A stretch of DNA of 64,000 bases from a virus. Location: positions 34,622 through 98,621 of the IMG/VR virus record IMGVR_UViG_3300021438_000010; one strand, written 5' to 3'. The translations under genes and the position numbers were made by a program. The notes under the pieces are model-generated. The model worked only from the letters and a program-made list of their open reading frames with translations, was not told where the DNA came from and did no database searches. Below, one piece after another: positions 1-8,903 of the stretch (positions are counted from its first letter, which is position 1; each line of letters starts with the position of its first letter).

Positions 1-633
1 ACACAGTTTACCATATGTCTTTTCTTCGCCAGTTGCCCAATCTAATCTGCGTCCAGTTTTCCAATCAATGACTTCAATAATGCCTTCATCAGTTTCTGTA
101 ACTAGATCTATAGTACCTTTGATAGCTAACTGACCCTTGATCTTTTGGCCATCTACTTCGTATTCATAAAAAGCCCAATCTTCATCTATGGGTATATCAA
201 AGTGAGGCTCTGCCGCGACTATTTTTCTCAACCTAGGATCAAACTGACCGTCATTGTATTTTAATGTATCCCATACTAATTTTAAGCATAGGTCTTTGTC
301 GCTCTTTGTAAAGTTATGCTTAGAACTATTTGTGTAAAAGTCAAAACTTCTAGATAAGAGTTTATCGACTAGTGTGCTAGTTAACAATTCATTTTTTTTG
401 ATTGATACTGTCTTTAAGGCATCGTCTTCTATACTTAACGTAGCTTTTCTTGAGTTATCTTGTTGATACTTCTTTAAATTGGCTAATACTTCCATAACTT
501 TGTGGACGATAGTGCCTAACTCTGCCTTTTTACCACTATCTGGTTGATGACCCAAAACATAAGTTATAAAGTACTGCATTTGGCAGTAGGCATAATTATT
601 ATAACTAGATGACCTTATGTATGTTACTAGCAT
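1..633 (-). CDS. PD-(D/E)XK exonuclease, RecB/Cas4-like (3' end outside window)
   Basis: The reading frame opens with ATG at 633 and runs off the left edge after about 211 codons. Recognisable parts are an N-terminal YCQMQYFITYVL segment, a helix with GTIVHKVMEVL (residues about 43-53), and near the visible end IKGTIDLV followed by EVIDWKTGRR. This is the D...(D/E)xK metal-binding core of RecB/Cas4-type nucleases, in which D binds metal and K completes the active site. Such phage enzymes process DNA ends in recombination-dependent replication. The ATG overlaps the stop of the upstream dNMP kinase by one base (TGATG), so the two are translationally coupled in the replication operon. The specific subfamily cannot be told without the missing C-terminus. 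Confidence 0.8.
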   Translation of the reverse strand, partial: MLVTYIRSSSYNNYAYCQMQYFITYVLGHQPDSGKKAELGTIVHKVMEVLANLKKYQQDNSRKATLSIEDDALKTVSIKKNELLTSTLVDKLLSRSFDFYTNSSKHNFTKSDKDLCLKLVWDTLKYNDGQFDPRLRKIVAAEPHFDIPIDEDWAFYEYEVDGQKIKGQLAIKGTIDLVTETDEGIIEVIDWKTGRRLDWATGEEKTYGKLC

Positions 634-1376
634 CAAATCCTCCAAAAAGTATTGTTTTTAAGTTCACCACATAAAGTTTCTAGTGTCATGTTATGATTAT
701 CAATGACCATATCAAAATTATGCCAATCAAACCTATCGCTATCTAGCGATGATTCAGACTCAGAATCACTGTTAAATACATTCCTTGTAAGTCTTATAAC
801 GATTCCACCATTGTCTTTTATAGATTTTACTTCATTTGGGAATCTTACATCTGGTATAATTGCCAGTTGTGAATCCTCACTTATTACCTTATTTATTGTA
901 GCATCTACCCATGCTGTTGACTTTATTTTTCTTATAATTTTTGTTCCAAAATGCTCCAAAAATTCTCTATGTGTCATATATCCCGATTTATTATTATCAT
1001 TATTTGGTACATCTTCCCACTTGATATTTGTAAGTTCATTCTTTTGGTCATCTGTACCATATACATTGGTGGGATCAAAGCCAAATAAATTTACGCACAT
1101 GTCTTTTAAGTAATCTGCGAAATGGTATACCTTGATATATGGCCATAATTCTCTTTGTGCATACTCAACAAATACATTGTCCTTTCTTGTAACATCAAAT
1201 ATGCCATACCCACTAGTTCCCGCTGAGTCTTTGGTTTGTATTCCAAGCTTACCGTCATCCTCAATGAAAAATTGTTCAATCATCATTTTGTTTTGTAAAA
1301 CATCGCCATTCATATAATTTGCGATTGTATTTTTACCAGATTGTTTTCTACCAGATATACCTATTATTTTAACCAT
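633..1376 (-). CDS. Deoxynucleoside monophosphate kinase
   Basis: 247 residues. The N-terminus MVKIIGISGRKQSGKNT holds a P-loop of the phage dNMP kinase type (G-R-K-Q-S-G-K-N-T). Later motifs are LKDMCVNLFGF, an FGT/IIRKI stretch, and IIPDVRFPNEV, which is the conserved PDVRFxNE segment of T4 gp1/T5-type kinases. The enzyme phosphorylates dNMPs to dNDPs for phage DNA synthesis. It lies between primase and nuclease genes, overlapping both, so it belongs to the same replication transcript. It works with the RNR, dUTPase and thymidylate synthase genes elsewhere in the window. Substrate range cannot be judged from sequence. Confidence 0.9.
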   Translation of the reverse strand: MVKIIGISGRKQSGKNTIANYMNGDVLQNKMMIEQFFIEDDGKLGIQTKDSAGTSGYGIFDVTRKDNVFVEYAQRELWPYIKVYHFADYLKDMCVNLFGFDPTNVYGTDDQKNELTNIKWEDVPNNDNNKSGYMTHREFLEHFGTKIIRKIKSTAWVDATINKVISEDSQLAIIPDVRFPNEVKSIKDNGGIVIRLTRNVFNSDSESESSLDSDRFDWHNFDMVIDNHNMTLETLCGELKNNTFWRI

Positions 1377-2403
1377 TAACTATTCCCCGGATTTGTGGTA
1401 TTACTATTTTGTTGATCTGCTCTACGCTCATTTCGCCAACATCCTTAGTTGGTATTCTTGGAAAAGAAAGCTTGTACATTCTACCTAGCTGTCTTTGCAG
1501 TTGAACCTTTGCTTCTCTTCCTGCTTGATCATTGTCCATCAGAACTACTATATGCGTGAGTGGCATTTTGTACAGTTTTGTTTCCTGCTCTTTGCTAAGA
1601 GTTCTTCCAAAAATACTCATACATTGAGTAATTCCAGCCTCATATAGCCTCCAAACATCGCCTTGCCCTTCAACTAAAACTAAGGATGAGGTTTTTTGAA
1701 CGCTACTTATAGCTCTGTGATAATTATAGAAAAAATATCTTTTATCAAAACCCTTGGGATCTAGTAGAAATTTAGGATGCTTATAATCTTTGATAGATCG
1801 TGCTATACATGCTATTATTTTTTCACCGGTATCATTATGAATTGGTATAATAGATCTATCATATAGTTTAGATGATTTGTTAGTACAGTCTCCCACCCCA
1901 AAATGCATTAATGTTTCTGGTTTAAATCCTCTAGAAATGAAATATTTTGACGGTAACTCTGAACATATTTCTTCTTTAATAGCTGGGTAATCTTGATCTA
2001 GAGTGATGCTAGAATTTATGGTATTAACAAGTTTAGAGAAATCATCTTCCTCAAACTTGGGTTTAGAAACTATTTTTGATTTGCTTTGTTTATTTATTCC
2101 TAGAAAGTTACAAGACCATTTTAAGGCTTCTGAAAAACCGGCATCAATTCCGCTATCCTTCGATATTGATCCTCTGATAACCCCAAAGATATCATTCCTA
2201 TATTGCTCTTGACAGTCTCTGGTCCAGCATTTCCAGATCCCTTTATCTTTTGAAAAGGAAAAAGCTCTTGGATTATCACTGCCATCATGTACCGGACAAT
2301 TACAGTATATATTATCTCCTAACACCTCGTATTTCATACCAAGGCTTGAAAATACTTCTTCTGCCCGATTATTTAGATCACTCTTGATCTTCTGCAAGTC
2401 CAT
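1369..2403 (-). CDS. DNA primase, DnaG-type with CHC2-like zinc finger and Toprim
   Basis: 344 residues. Residues about 30-70 carry a zinc-binding module (CNCPVH, then KCWTRDCQ), as in bacterial and phage primases. The Toprim domain follows, with LVLVEGQGDVWRLYEAG (the catalytic glutamate motif) and VVLMDNDQAGREA (the DxD motif). It makes RNA primers for lagging-strand synthesis. The gene overlaps the helicase upstream by 26 bp and the kinase downstream by 8 bp. It is shorter than cellular DnaG and lacks a recognisable helicase-binding C-domain, like many phage primases that work beside a separate DnaB-like helicase. Confidence 0.92.
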   Translation of the reverse strand: MDLQKIKSDLNNRAEEVFSSLGMKYEVLGDNIYCNCPVHDGSDNPRAFSFSKDKGIWKCWTRDCQEQYRNDIFGVIRGSISKDSGIDAGFSEALKWSCNFLGINKQSKSKIVSKPKFEEDDFSKLVNTINSSITLDQDYPAIKEEICSELPSKYFISRGFKPETLMHFGVGDCTNKSSKLYDRSIIPIHNDTGEKIIACIARSIKDYKHPKFLLDPKGFDKRYFFYNYHRAISSVQKTSSLVLVEGQGDVWRLYEAGITQCMSIFGRTLSKEQETKLYKMPLTHIVVLMDNDQAGREAKVQLQRQLGRMYKLSFPRIPTKDVGEMSVEQINKIVIPQIRGIVNG

Positions 2404-3844
2404 TTATTTTTAACTTATCTAATGTGTCTTGATTTACCATGCCAGTATCTCCTACTGGCTGGTTCTTAAATTCATTTCTAGTCTTGAGTTCTCTTAGTTT
2501 GGCGTGTGATCCTTGCATGACCATATTTATATAGTCACCATCATCTAATCCTCCACCATGTCTTGACACAATAGGAACTAGTTTTCTATTACCAGCATTT
2601 GGACCGTCTTCTGCTAATTCTTCTGGCGATTTAGCCTTGAAGATACTAAATGAAGTACACAGCCAAATTAGTCTATCTGAGCCGCTAACAGCGTCTGTGC
2701 TTTCTTTGGTTATGCCATCACGGTTAAGCTGAACGAATGAAAGGCATGGTATGTCAAGTTTAACGCAAAGATTATGAAGAGAAGTAATTTGAAAGCCAAG
2801 TGCTTGGTATTCTTGTATGTTATTGGTTATAGAACTAGAAGACATTAGCTTAAGATAATCATATATAATAAGACAGTTATTTGTTTTACCATTGTCATCC
2901 ATTCTAACGTCTTGCATTACCCATCGTCTAATTAAGTTAAGTATTTGTTCAAACGGCTTTCCTGCAACGCTAACGTAACTATACGGTATGGATTCAATCT
3001 TTTCAATAGCGTCTAATACCTTTTGTCGTTTTTCATCATCCTCTGTGAATCTTCCAGTAGCGATTTCATTAATTGGAACGCCACTGATATTCGCTAATAG
3101 CCTATTCAAATGATCTTCTTTGCTCATTTCGGTATCTAACATTAATACCGGAATTTCTTTAGAAGATACATTTAAAGCTACATTATCGGCAAATACGCTT
3201 TTGCCAACCTTTGGTCGTGCGGATATAAGATCAACGCATTTCCTTCTTAGTCCTCCACCAATGGCTTCGTCATACTTATTAAAGCCTGTTGGTATTCCTA
3301 TAATGTCACATTTGTTCTCTTCTAGGAATTCTAAATACTGTTTGGCATCCTTGCCAATCTTCTCTGGAAGATCGCCGCTATCGTCTTCTCGTAAAAAGTC
3401 TGTAACGGGATTTTCTAGAATTTGTATAATTTCATTTATAGACTCTGACCCAGTAACATCATCTATATCCTTGTGGATTTTTGCTGTAAGACCTTTTATC
3501 TTACGTGCAAATTCAAATTTCTTAATCTGTATTGCAAAGCTAAACACATTATCTTTGTTGATCGGGAAGTCCATTAAGGACTTTATGTATTTCAACTCTT
3601 GATCTGTATTTATGCTCTCAGAAAGACTCAACTGTTCTGATGCAGATAAAATAGATGGTATATCTACTTTCTGGTCATTCAATATAACCTTTTCAATACA
3701 CTTAAACAATACTTGATTGTTAAAGTGACCGAAGCTATCTTGATTAATGACATCAGATATAGATACATAGGCATCTATGCCGTGCTGCAAAAGCCCAGCT
3801 AAAACCGCTCTCTCTGATCCAATATCAGTTAATTTAGTTTCCAT
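2378..3844 (-). CDS. Replicative DNA helicase, DnaB-like
   Basis: I start it at the ATG giving METKLTDIGSERAV (3844), one base after the stop of the upstream zinc-finger gene and preceded by GGAAAG; a longer in-frame ATG exists at 3883. The N-domain has SERAVLAGLL, typical of DnaB. The linker is followed by IPTGFNKYDEAIGGGL and the Walker A segment SARPKVGKSVFADNVA. Later come LMLDTEMS (Walker B region) and SFVQLNRDG. It is the hexameric 5'-3' helicase that unwinds the fork and recruits the adjacent primase. Length (about 488 residues) is normal for the family. Confidence 0.92.
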   Translation of the reverse strand: METKLTDIGSERAVLAGLLQHGIDAYVSISDVINQDSFGHFNNQVLFKCIEKVILNDQKVDIPSILSASEQLSLSESINTDQELKYIKSLMDFPINKDNVFSFAIQIKKFEFARKIKGLTAKIHKDIDDVTGSESINEIIQILENPVTDFLREDDSGDLPEKIGKDAKQYLEFLEENKCDIIGIPTGFNKYDEAIGGGLRRKCVDLISARPKVGKSVFADNVALNVSSKEIPVLMLDTEMSKEDHLNRLLANISGVPINEIATGRFTEDDEKRQKVLDAIEKIESIPYSYVSVAGKPFEQILNLIRRWVMQDVRMDDNGKTNNCLIIYDYLKLMSSSSITNNIQEYQALGFQITSLHNLCVKLDIPCLSFVQLNRDGITKESTDAVSGSDRLIWLCTSFSIFKAKSPEELAEDGPNAGNRKLVPIVSRHGGGLDDGDYINMVMQGSHAKLRELKTRNEFKNQPVGDTGMVNQDTLDKLKINGLAEDQE

Positions 3845-3845
3845 A

Positions 3846-4265
3846 CTACTTTCCGGTGCATCGATTACAGCGATAATAATCACCGTGAACGAATCGTGCG
3901 TCTTCTTTAAATGTTTTACCGCAAACGTGACATTCTACCTCAACCTTTTTATGTGGCTGGCGACGGCGTGGAGTTTTTTCAAACTGAGGTGTTTCTACAT
4001 CTCTGAATTCGCCTGTATCCTTCCACTCATTCTTTCTGGCTCTCACGGGTTCTTTTCTCCTAGTATTAGAAGTACTGTCCTGCTTAAACATTGTAAAATC
4101 TTCATTCACACTTGCAGGCGGTGTGGAAGATTGTATCTTTTTTATGCTTTCCTTTTTTACTTCTTCTGGAACGTTTGACACCGTTGGGCTATCTCCAACT
4201 AGTGCCTTTAATAATGCTTGCTTTTGCTCATCGTTGAGCATGTTTATAAAATCGTTCATACTCAT
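3846..4265 (-). CDS. Small C-terminal zinc-ribbon protein, function unknown
   Basis: 139 residues. The N-terminus is helical (SMNDFINMLNDEQKQALL), the middle is Ser/Thr/Pro-rich and probably disordered with basic runs, and the C-terminus has two CxxC knuckles (CHVCGKTF, then YYRCNRC). The zinc knuckles and basic linker suggest nucleic-acid or protein binding at the fork, given its position directly upstream of the helicase gene. The start overlaps the upstream stop (ATGA). Confidence 0.75.
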   Translation of the reverse strand: MSMNDFINMLNDEQKQALLKALVGDSPTVSNVPEEVKKESIKKIQSSTPPASVNEDFTMFKQDSTSNTRRKEPVRARKNEWKDTGEFRDVETPQFEKTPRRRQPHKKVEVECHVCGKTFKEDARFVHGDYYRCNRCTGK

Positions 4266-4738
4266 GATCGTTTACCTTTCTCAAGTAATATATCAGCTTT
4301 TCTCTTTAGTTCAAACACTTTGCCGTCTAGTGATTGCAATCTAGCCTCTGCTACTTCTCTCATATTTTCTAGAGATGCGGCATACGAGTTACTGTTAGCA
4401 AGAATATGTTTTTTAGATTCATGTTTTGTATATTGCCCAAATTCATGTTGATTTTTTACTATCATTTTTTCCATCTGATCGTTGCACCAATTTAAAGCAA
4501 CCTTATTTTTATTTACTTCATCTTGAATATATGTGGCATATCCATAAAGTAAATATGCAGCATCAAACAATTCCTGCTGTGAAGTTTTTCTTAGTTGATC
4601 TAATGATAAATCAGCAACCATCAAATATTCTTCTCTAAAAGAAGAAAATTTAGTATTGCTACTGTTTATGTAATCATTTATTAGTGTTATATGTTCTGCT
4701 AACTTATCAGATGCCTTTGATTCTTTTTCTCCACTCAT
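4262..4738 (-). CDS. Helical protein of the replication cluster; weak UvsY-like candidate
   Basis: About 158 residues, almost entirely helical and charged, with no zinc or nucleotide motif. The ATG at 4738 gives MSGEKESKASDK; an upstream GTG at 4744 is possible. The central segment around LYGYATYIQDEVNKNKVA and the long C-terminal helix resemble, in size and pattern only, recombination mediators such as T4 UvsY. Position between the RecA-side genes and the helicase fits that idea, but sequence alone does not prove it. Confidence 0.7.
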   Translation of the reverse strand: MSGEKESKASDKLAEHITLINDYINSSNTKFSSFREEYLMVADLSLDQLRKTSQQELFDAAYLLYGYATYIQDEVNKNKVALNWCNDQMEKMIVKNQHEFGQYTKHESKKHILANSNSYAASLENMREVAEARLQSLDGKVFELKRKADILLEKGKRS

Positions 4739-5129
4739 CGTCACTTTCTGAATATTTTAGGGTTATTAGTTCAATTCCATTCAACTCGCACCAATTTATT
4801 TTATCATCGTCACGAACTTGACCTTTTATGAAGTCTGCTTTGCTCTTATGAAAGAATGGGTTGTATTCATAATGCTGTTCTCCGTGGACTTCAACTCCAA
4901 GTTTAATAGAAGGAATGTAAAAGTCAAGATACAGTACAGATTTTCTATGTAAGGCTGTGCTTCCCGGTAATTTTACTTCTTCTAATATTCTATAACTATT
5001 GTAGATTTCTTTTAGTAGGTTTCTAGCACGAATATGATATTTAGATCTCTTACGTTTATCATCATTAAAAACATCATACCCAGTTAGGTTCCATGTATAC
5101 TCTTTGCCATTTATTCCTTTTACTTTCAT
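4707..5129 (-). CDS. PD-(D/E)XK endonuclease, Vsr-like fold
   Basis: 140 residues from the ATG at 5129. The core reads SVLYLDFYIPSIKLGVEVHG followed by EQHYEYNPFF, then a helix with RDDDKINWCELNGIELITLKY. This is the strand-strand-helix-strand pattern of very-short-patch-repair, restriction and homing nucleases, with D in LDFY and E in VEVHGEQHY as likely metal ligands. It could be a Holliday-junction or repair nuclease, or a freestanding homing enzyme. The position just after recA in the same transcript favours a recombination or repair role, which is inference. Confidence 0.72.
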   Translation of the reverse strand: MKVKGINGKEYTWNLTGYDVFNDDKRKRSKYHIRARNLLKEIYNSYRILEEVKLPGSTALHRKSVLYLDFYIPSIKLGVEVHGEQHYEYNPFFHKSKADFIKGQVRDDDKINWCELNGIELITLKYSESDDEWRKRIKGI

Positions 5130-5131
5130 AA

Positions 5132-5893
5132 CTACCAATATAATACTAGATTATTATGTAATGTTTCTGGGGTTTCTTTAATAATATTAGAATTTTTTAT
5201 TATGTCTTGTATATCATGTGCATGATATGTCATTCTACTATCAGTAGAACTATTATTAAATGTTATATATCCATGCTTAGAATTTTGTAAAATATACATA
5301 TAATTATCTTGTACGTGTTTTGGTAGCTCAGAAAATGCGTAATTACTTATAACTAAATCATATTTATCATTGTCTTGAATAGGGTATGTTAGATGCTTGA
5401 TCTTTGTGCTTAATCCTATGCGTTCCAAGTAAAGTTTGGATAATCTGTTTACATCATATAAATCAACTAATGTATAGGATTTGATATTAAAAAATATATC
5501 TATTATTTTACATTGACCGCCATATCCACCACCTATTTCGCATATGTTATAATTACTTAGACTACCAAATAAATTACGTAAATCGCATAGTACTTTTATA
5601 TATCTAAGAGTCGATGGAGAAATATATCCAATGTGTTCATTTCTATAATCTTGTATATTTGATCCACCTAAGATATCATTTTCTTTGAACATTTCTATTT
5701 TAGACATTATCTCTCTATCTTTTTTTATTTCTTTAATATAAGACAGTCCTTGATTATAATCTAGATGTTCTAAGACAATATTATACGCCGGATTGGATTT
5801 AAATGTATGAAAATATTTGTCATCTGATACAGCTGATCTACATGCATCAATATATCCATGATACCACGAATCATTTATATTCCAAACATCCAT
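5132..5893 (-). CDS. SAM-dependent methyltransferase, sugar O-methyltransferase type
   Basis: 253 residues. The glycine-rich SAM-binding loop is ICEIGGGYGGQ, followed by SYTLVDLYDVNRLSKLYL (acidic residue at the end of strand 2) and DLVISNYAFSEL. This layout matches the putative sugar O-methyltransferases found in surface-glycan clusters. It is an odd neighbour for recA and may have been captured as a cargo gene. Together with the two glycosyltransferase-like genes and the FkbM gene it suggests modification of glycans on virion or host surface. Substrate is unknown. Confidence 0.75.
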   Translation of the reverse strand: MDVWNINDSWYHGYIDACRSAVSDDKYFHTFKSNPAYNIVLEHLDYNQGLSYIKEIKKDREIMSKIEMFKENDILGGSNIQDYRNEHIGYISPSTLRYIKVLCDLRNLFGSLSNYNICEIGGGYGGQCKIIDIFFNIKSYTLVDLYDVNRLSKLYLERIGLSTKIKHLTYPIQDNDKYDLVISNYAFSELPKHVQDNYMYILQNSKHGYITFNNSSTDSRMTYHAHDIQDIIKNSNIIKETPETLHNNLVLYW

Positions 5894-5894
5894 A

Positions 5895-7001
5895 TTAGTG
5901 TAATTCCTTTATCTTATCGTAAAGAAATGATGAGATTGCCGTATTACTATTCAAGAACTCAGCCACGTTATTTACTCCTTGAAACTTAAAAAATCTTTCT
6001 ATCTCATCTAGAGTTTTACCTATCTGATTTTCTTCTAATACTTTTGCAACTATTGGATTATTTGGTTCATCTACAGCACACTGTATAGTATACCAAGCTC
6101 CAGCCGCCTTTATAAGTCTGAACTCACAGGCAATTTGAATTATTTCCTGCACTTCATCAACTCCGACTCCGTACTTAATCCAACTTTCTGCTGTGCTATT
6201 TGGTCTACCGCCAGCTGTAGATGTTTTTATTACCCAGTTTGCTATTTGACCAACGTGAACACCTGTGTCTTTTGGCACTTGCCACTTTCCACGATGAGTA
6301 ATTACCATGTTTGTACCAGCTTGATATTGTAACATGTTTCCACAATCTGCCATCTTTTGCGGTGCATAAGGAGATCCGCCAGTATTAGCAATATTATGAG
6401 TAATGCAAATTAGTATGGTCTTATTCTTCATTAAAGTACCACTAATACGCTTGAAGAACATAGACAACAATCTAGGTAAAGCATTTCTTACACCAGTTCT
6501 GACTTCTCCCTCTAATTCACATGCTGGAACCATATTAGACAATGAGTCCGTAATGATAACACAGCCGGGATCATTGTTAATATAAAACTCAATAATATTT
6601 AGAAAATCTTCTGCCGATAGAACTCTTTCGTCAGTTGATTCTATAATGATAATATTGTCTGGCTCTAGACCCCTAATACCATCAAAATTTTGCTTAGATA
6701 GTCTACCTTCTGTATTAATGTAGATAATTCTTTTATTAAGTTTTTGACACTTGGCGGCAAAATGAAGGGCTGTTGTCGTTTTCCCGCTTTTTGGATCTCC
6801 TGTCATTACAACAACGGACCCTTCTCTGAGTCCACCACCCAAAGCGATATCCAATGCTGGTGATATACCGATGACGCTAAGATTATTTATGTTTTGAAGA
6901 ACTTCTGTTCCACTTCTAACAACATCTCCATATTTACTTACTATTGAATTGCTAACTGCATCCTCTGAAAACTTACCCGATGTCTTTTTAGTTTTGCTCA
7001 T
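5895..7001 (-). CDS. RecA-family recombinase
   Basis: 368 residues. Residues about 45-80 contain ISPALDIALGGGLREGS and the Walker A loop GDPKSGKTTTALHFAA. Next come IIYINTEGRLSKQNF, the Walker B region CVIITDSLSNMVP, and the loop-2 equivalent with THNIANTGGSPYAPQKM. It forms filaments on ssDNA for strand exchange and recombination-dependent replication. The next gene stops 1 bp after this gene's end, and the upstream gene overlaps its start by 4 bp. It is RecA/UvsX-like; I leave the symbol open because phage RecA and UvsX are not easily told apart here. Confidence 0.93.
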   Translation of the reverse strand: MSKTKKTSGKFSEDAVSNSIVSKYGDVVRSGTEVLQNINNLSVIGISPALDIALGGGLREGSVVVMTGDPKSGKTTTALHFAAKCQKLNKRIIYINTEGRLSKQNFDGIRGLEPDNIIIIESTDERVLSAEDFLNIIEFYINNDPGCVIITDSLSNMVPACELEGEVRTGVRNALPRLLSMFFKRISGTLMKNKTILICITHNIANTGGSPYAPQKMADCGNMLQYQAGTNMVITHRGKWQVPKDTGVHVGQIANWVIKTSTAGGRPNSTAESWIKYGVGVDEVQEIIQIACEFRLIKAAGAWYTIQCAVDEPNNPIVAKVLEENQIGKTLDEIERFFKFQGVNNVAEFLNSNTAISSFLYDKIKELH

Positions 7002-7513
7002 AAATTCCTCAATTTGTTCAACGTTGTCCTTTTTGTATTATAGCTACCAGAAGCTCTGGTTTCAAGTGTTGTATTTTCTTGTTTGACTTCAAAATTTACT
7101 TGAGGCTTATTTTTTTCTTCTTCAAGTTTTTTATGATACTTGGCTATAACTTTTTCGGCTTCTGGATTTATTTTGTATCCTCTTCCATTTTGAACTCCAA
7201 GTACAAGCAATTTATCGAAGTCTTTAGATTGTATAGCTTGCAATATAGCTTCTTCACTATATTTTTTCTTGAGTTGAACAGCAGCACCATGCTGCTTTTT
7301 CCATAGCCAATGCAAAGGATCTCCCTTAGTCCAGAATTTATATGCTGGTTTACCAAGATTCAACTTTTCTGATCTTCTTATAACTATATATTCAGCAACA
7401 TAAGATTCAAATGTACAATATTCACCGGTGTGAATGTGCTTGTATTTGTGAGTCTCTGACCATTGCTTTTGATAATCTTGATTAAAAAGCTCAGGTTTTT
7501 CTTTCTTCGTCAT
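6998..7513 (-). CDS. Unknown basic protein upstream of recA
   Basis: 171 residues, no recognised domain. It is rich in Lys, Tyr and Trp, with KFWTKGDPLHWLWKKQHG in the middle and a Lys/Glu-rich helix near residue 120, ending in a basic tail. It overlaps recA by 4 bp (ATGA) and the upstream gene by 23 bp, so it is expressed with the recombination genes. A DNA-binding role is possible but only inferred from charge and context. Confidence 0.7.
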   Translation of the reverse strand: MTKKEKPELFNQDYQKQWSETHKYKHIHTGEYCTFESYVAEYIVIRRSEKLNLGKPAYKFWTKGDPLHWLWKKQHGAAVQLKKKYSEEAILQAIQSKDFDKLLVLGVQNGRGYKINPEAEKVIAKYHKKLEEEKNKPQVNFEVKQENTTLETRASGSYNTKRTTLNKLRNL

Positions 7514-7925
7514 AATTATATATCAATGCTTCTTCAAAACAATTTTCAACTTTGTCTTCATCTTCAAGTTCTTGTATAAGTTCTGGAATTATCCAGATAG
7601 TTTTTCTAACTGTGTCTCCAACTAACTTCCCAATTGTAAAAGTTTGTCTAGTTGTCTTATCAAATGATCCTATTATAGATCTTGTTAGATATACACCGTG
7701 ACAATCTGACGTATCAATTTCTATTGAGTGAGATCTATATTGTAAGCCAATCTTTTTAACAGAAAGTTTTTTTTCTTTACAATACGATTTGAGATCTAAC
7801 CACTCTGAATAGTCTAATAAATATATTTCAACTCCATTTGACAGAATAGCTCTTATCCAAGTTTTATTCTTGTCGTTTCTATATTCTTCAAGCCAATCTT
7901 TGTATGATGTGATAAAATTTTTCAT
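7491..7925 (-). CDS. Unknown protein of replication cluster
   Basis: 144 residues from the ATG at 7925, chosen because it makes an ATGA overlap with the previous stop. It has alternating strands in the middle (WIRAILSNGVEIYLLDYSEW) and an acidic C-terminal helix (LIQELEDEDKVENCFEEAL). No known motif recognised. Confidence 0.68.
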   Translation of the reverse strand: MKNFITSYKDWLEEYRNDKNKTWIRAILSNGVEIYLLDYSEWLDLKSYCKEKKLSVKKIGLQYRSHSIEIDTSDCHGVYLTRSIIGSFDKTTRQTFTIGKLVGDTVRKTIWIIPELIQELEDEDKVENCFEEALIYNYDEERKT

Positions 7926-8209
7926 CGTATTTTGGTGATGCAATTAGATTTGGTATTATTGATTGGTCTACGATTACTGTCGATCATAGATGAGGCATTT
8001 TCTGTCATTATCGTTGCACCGCCCTGACGAACAAATTGCTGTTCAACTATTGTTTTTGGTGCTTCAATCTTATTTTTTTTGATATGTTTTTCTATTGCAC
8101 TTACAGCACGATCCAAATCTTTAGCGATTTGTTCTACCGTTTCACCTATTTTAAATTTTTCTTCTGTGTAAAAAGATTCTGCCTTTCCTAGCGGCCCAGT
8201 TTTAGCCAT
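7922..8209 (-). CDS. Small putative helix-turn-helix protein
   Basis: 95 residues. Residues about 20-45 (IGETVEQIAKDLDRAVSAIE) look like a short helix-turn-helix in which IAKDLDRA would be the first helix and turn. The rest is polar and probably flexible. A DNA-binding or regulatory role is a guess from this motif. It sits in the recA-proximal operon. Confidence 0.65.
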   Translation of the reverse strand: MAKTGPLGKAESFYTEEKFKIGETVEQIAKDLDRAVSAIEKHIKKNKIEAPKTIVEQQFVRQGGATIMTENASSMIDSNRRPINNTKSNCITKIR

Positions 8210-8549
8210 TTATAAAGCTCCTTTGCGATCTGGTCATATATAATGAGTTTTTAGTCTTTAAGTATGAGATATAATAATTGTATGTTTGTTGACTTACAGA
8301 TTTTAATTCTAATTTTAGATTAGATTCTCTATGACTATCAGCACCATACGGATCATAAGGTTGATTCTTATAAATTAAGATAAAATATTTAGTTTGATTT
8401 TGATTATTTCCAATGTCAACACTAATAGTTTTGGCAAAGACTAGTTCATTGTTTCCATCGGTTGGGCGACCAACTTTGTTAAACAAGATTTCTACATTTT
8501 GTTTCTTGTCAATATTTTCAATATTGTCTGATGAGCTAATAAACTTCAT
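8202..8549 (-). CDS. Unknown protein
   Basis: 115 residues. The C-terminal half reads as a helical segment (VSQQTYNYYISYLKTKNSLY), the N-terminal half as beta-rich. No family recognised. It overlaps both neighbours by a few bases and is co-transcribed with them. Confidence 0.65.
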   Translation of the reverse strand: MKFISSSDNIENIDKKQNVEILFNKVGRPTDGNNELVFAKTISVDIGNNQNQTKYFILIYKNQPYDPYGADSHRESNLKLELKSVSQQTYNYYISYLKTKNSLYMTRSQRSFING

Positions 8550-8896
8550 TTTTCACCTGTCATTATGTATTTACTTTTTTGAGCCTCTGTCATTTTACTT
8601 ATTTCTTTTTTGGATGCAGAGCCAAATGAAGAAAAATACGAAGCGTCCTCCGTACTTTTCTTCGATTTAGCTTCTATTTCAGACTTTTCGTAATGACCTT
8701 TTTTAGACCAATTACTATCCGCAAGACTTCCAATGGTCTTTGGTTCCTTCATAAATGAAGCTATCCCACCATATATTACCCTTCTGAGGCTATCTTTTCC
8801 ACAGCTTGGGCAAGTAACCAGTGCTTCGTCTTTTATAGACTGATAAACATCCTTCATTTCATGTGAACATTCATCACAAATATAGTCATATAACAT
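8546..8896 (-). CDS. FmdB-like zinc-ribbon protein
   Basis: 116 residues. The first 45 residues form a single zinc ribbon, CDECSHEM then VTCPSCGKDSLRRVIYGG, in the arrangement of FmdB-family regulatory proteins. The rest is Lys/Ser-rich and probably disordered. FmdB-like phage proteins are thought to bind nucleic acid or act in regulation; nothing here is more specific. Confidence 0.75.
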   Translation of the reverse strand: MLYDYICDECSHEMKDVYQSIKDEALVTCPSCGKDSLRRVIYGGIASFMKEPKTIGSLADSNWSKKGHYEKSEIEAKSKKSTEDASYFSSFGSASKKEISKMTEAQKSKYIMTGEK

Positions 8897-8903
8897 TTTT
8901 TCC

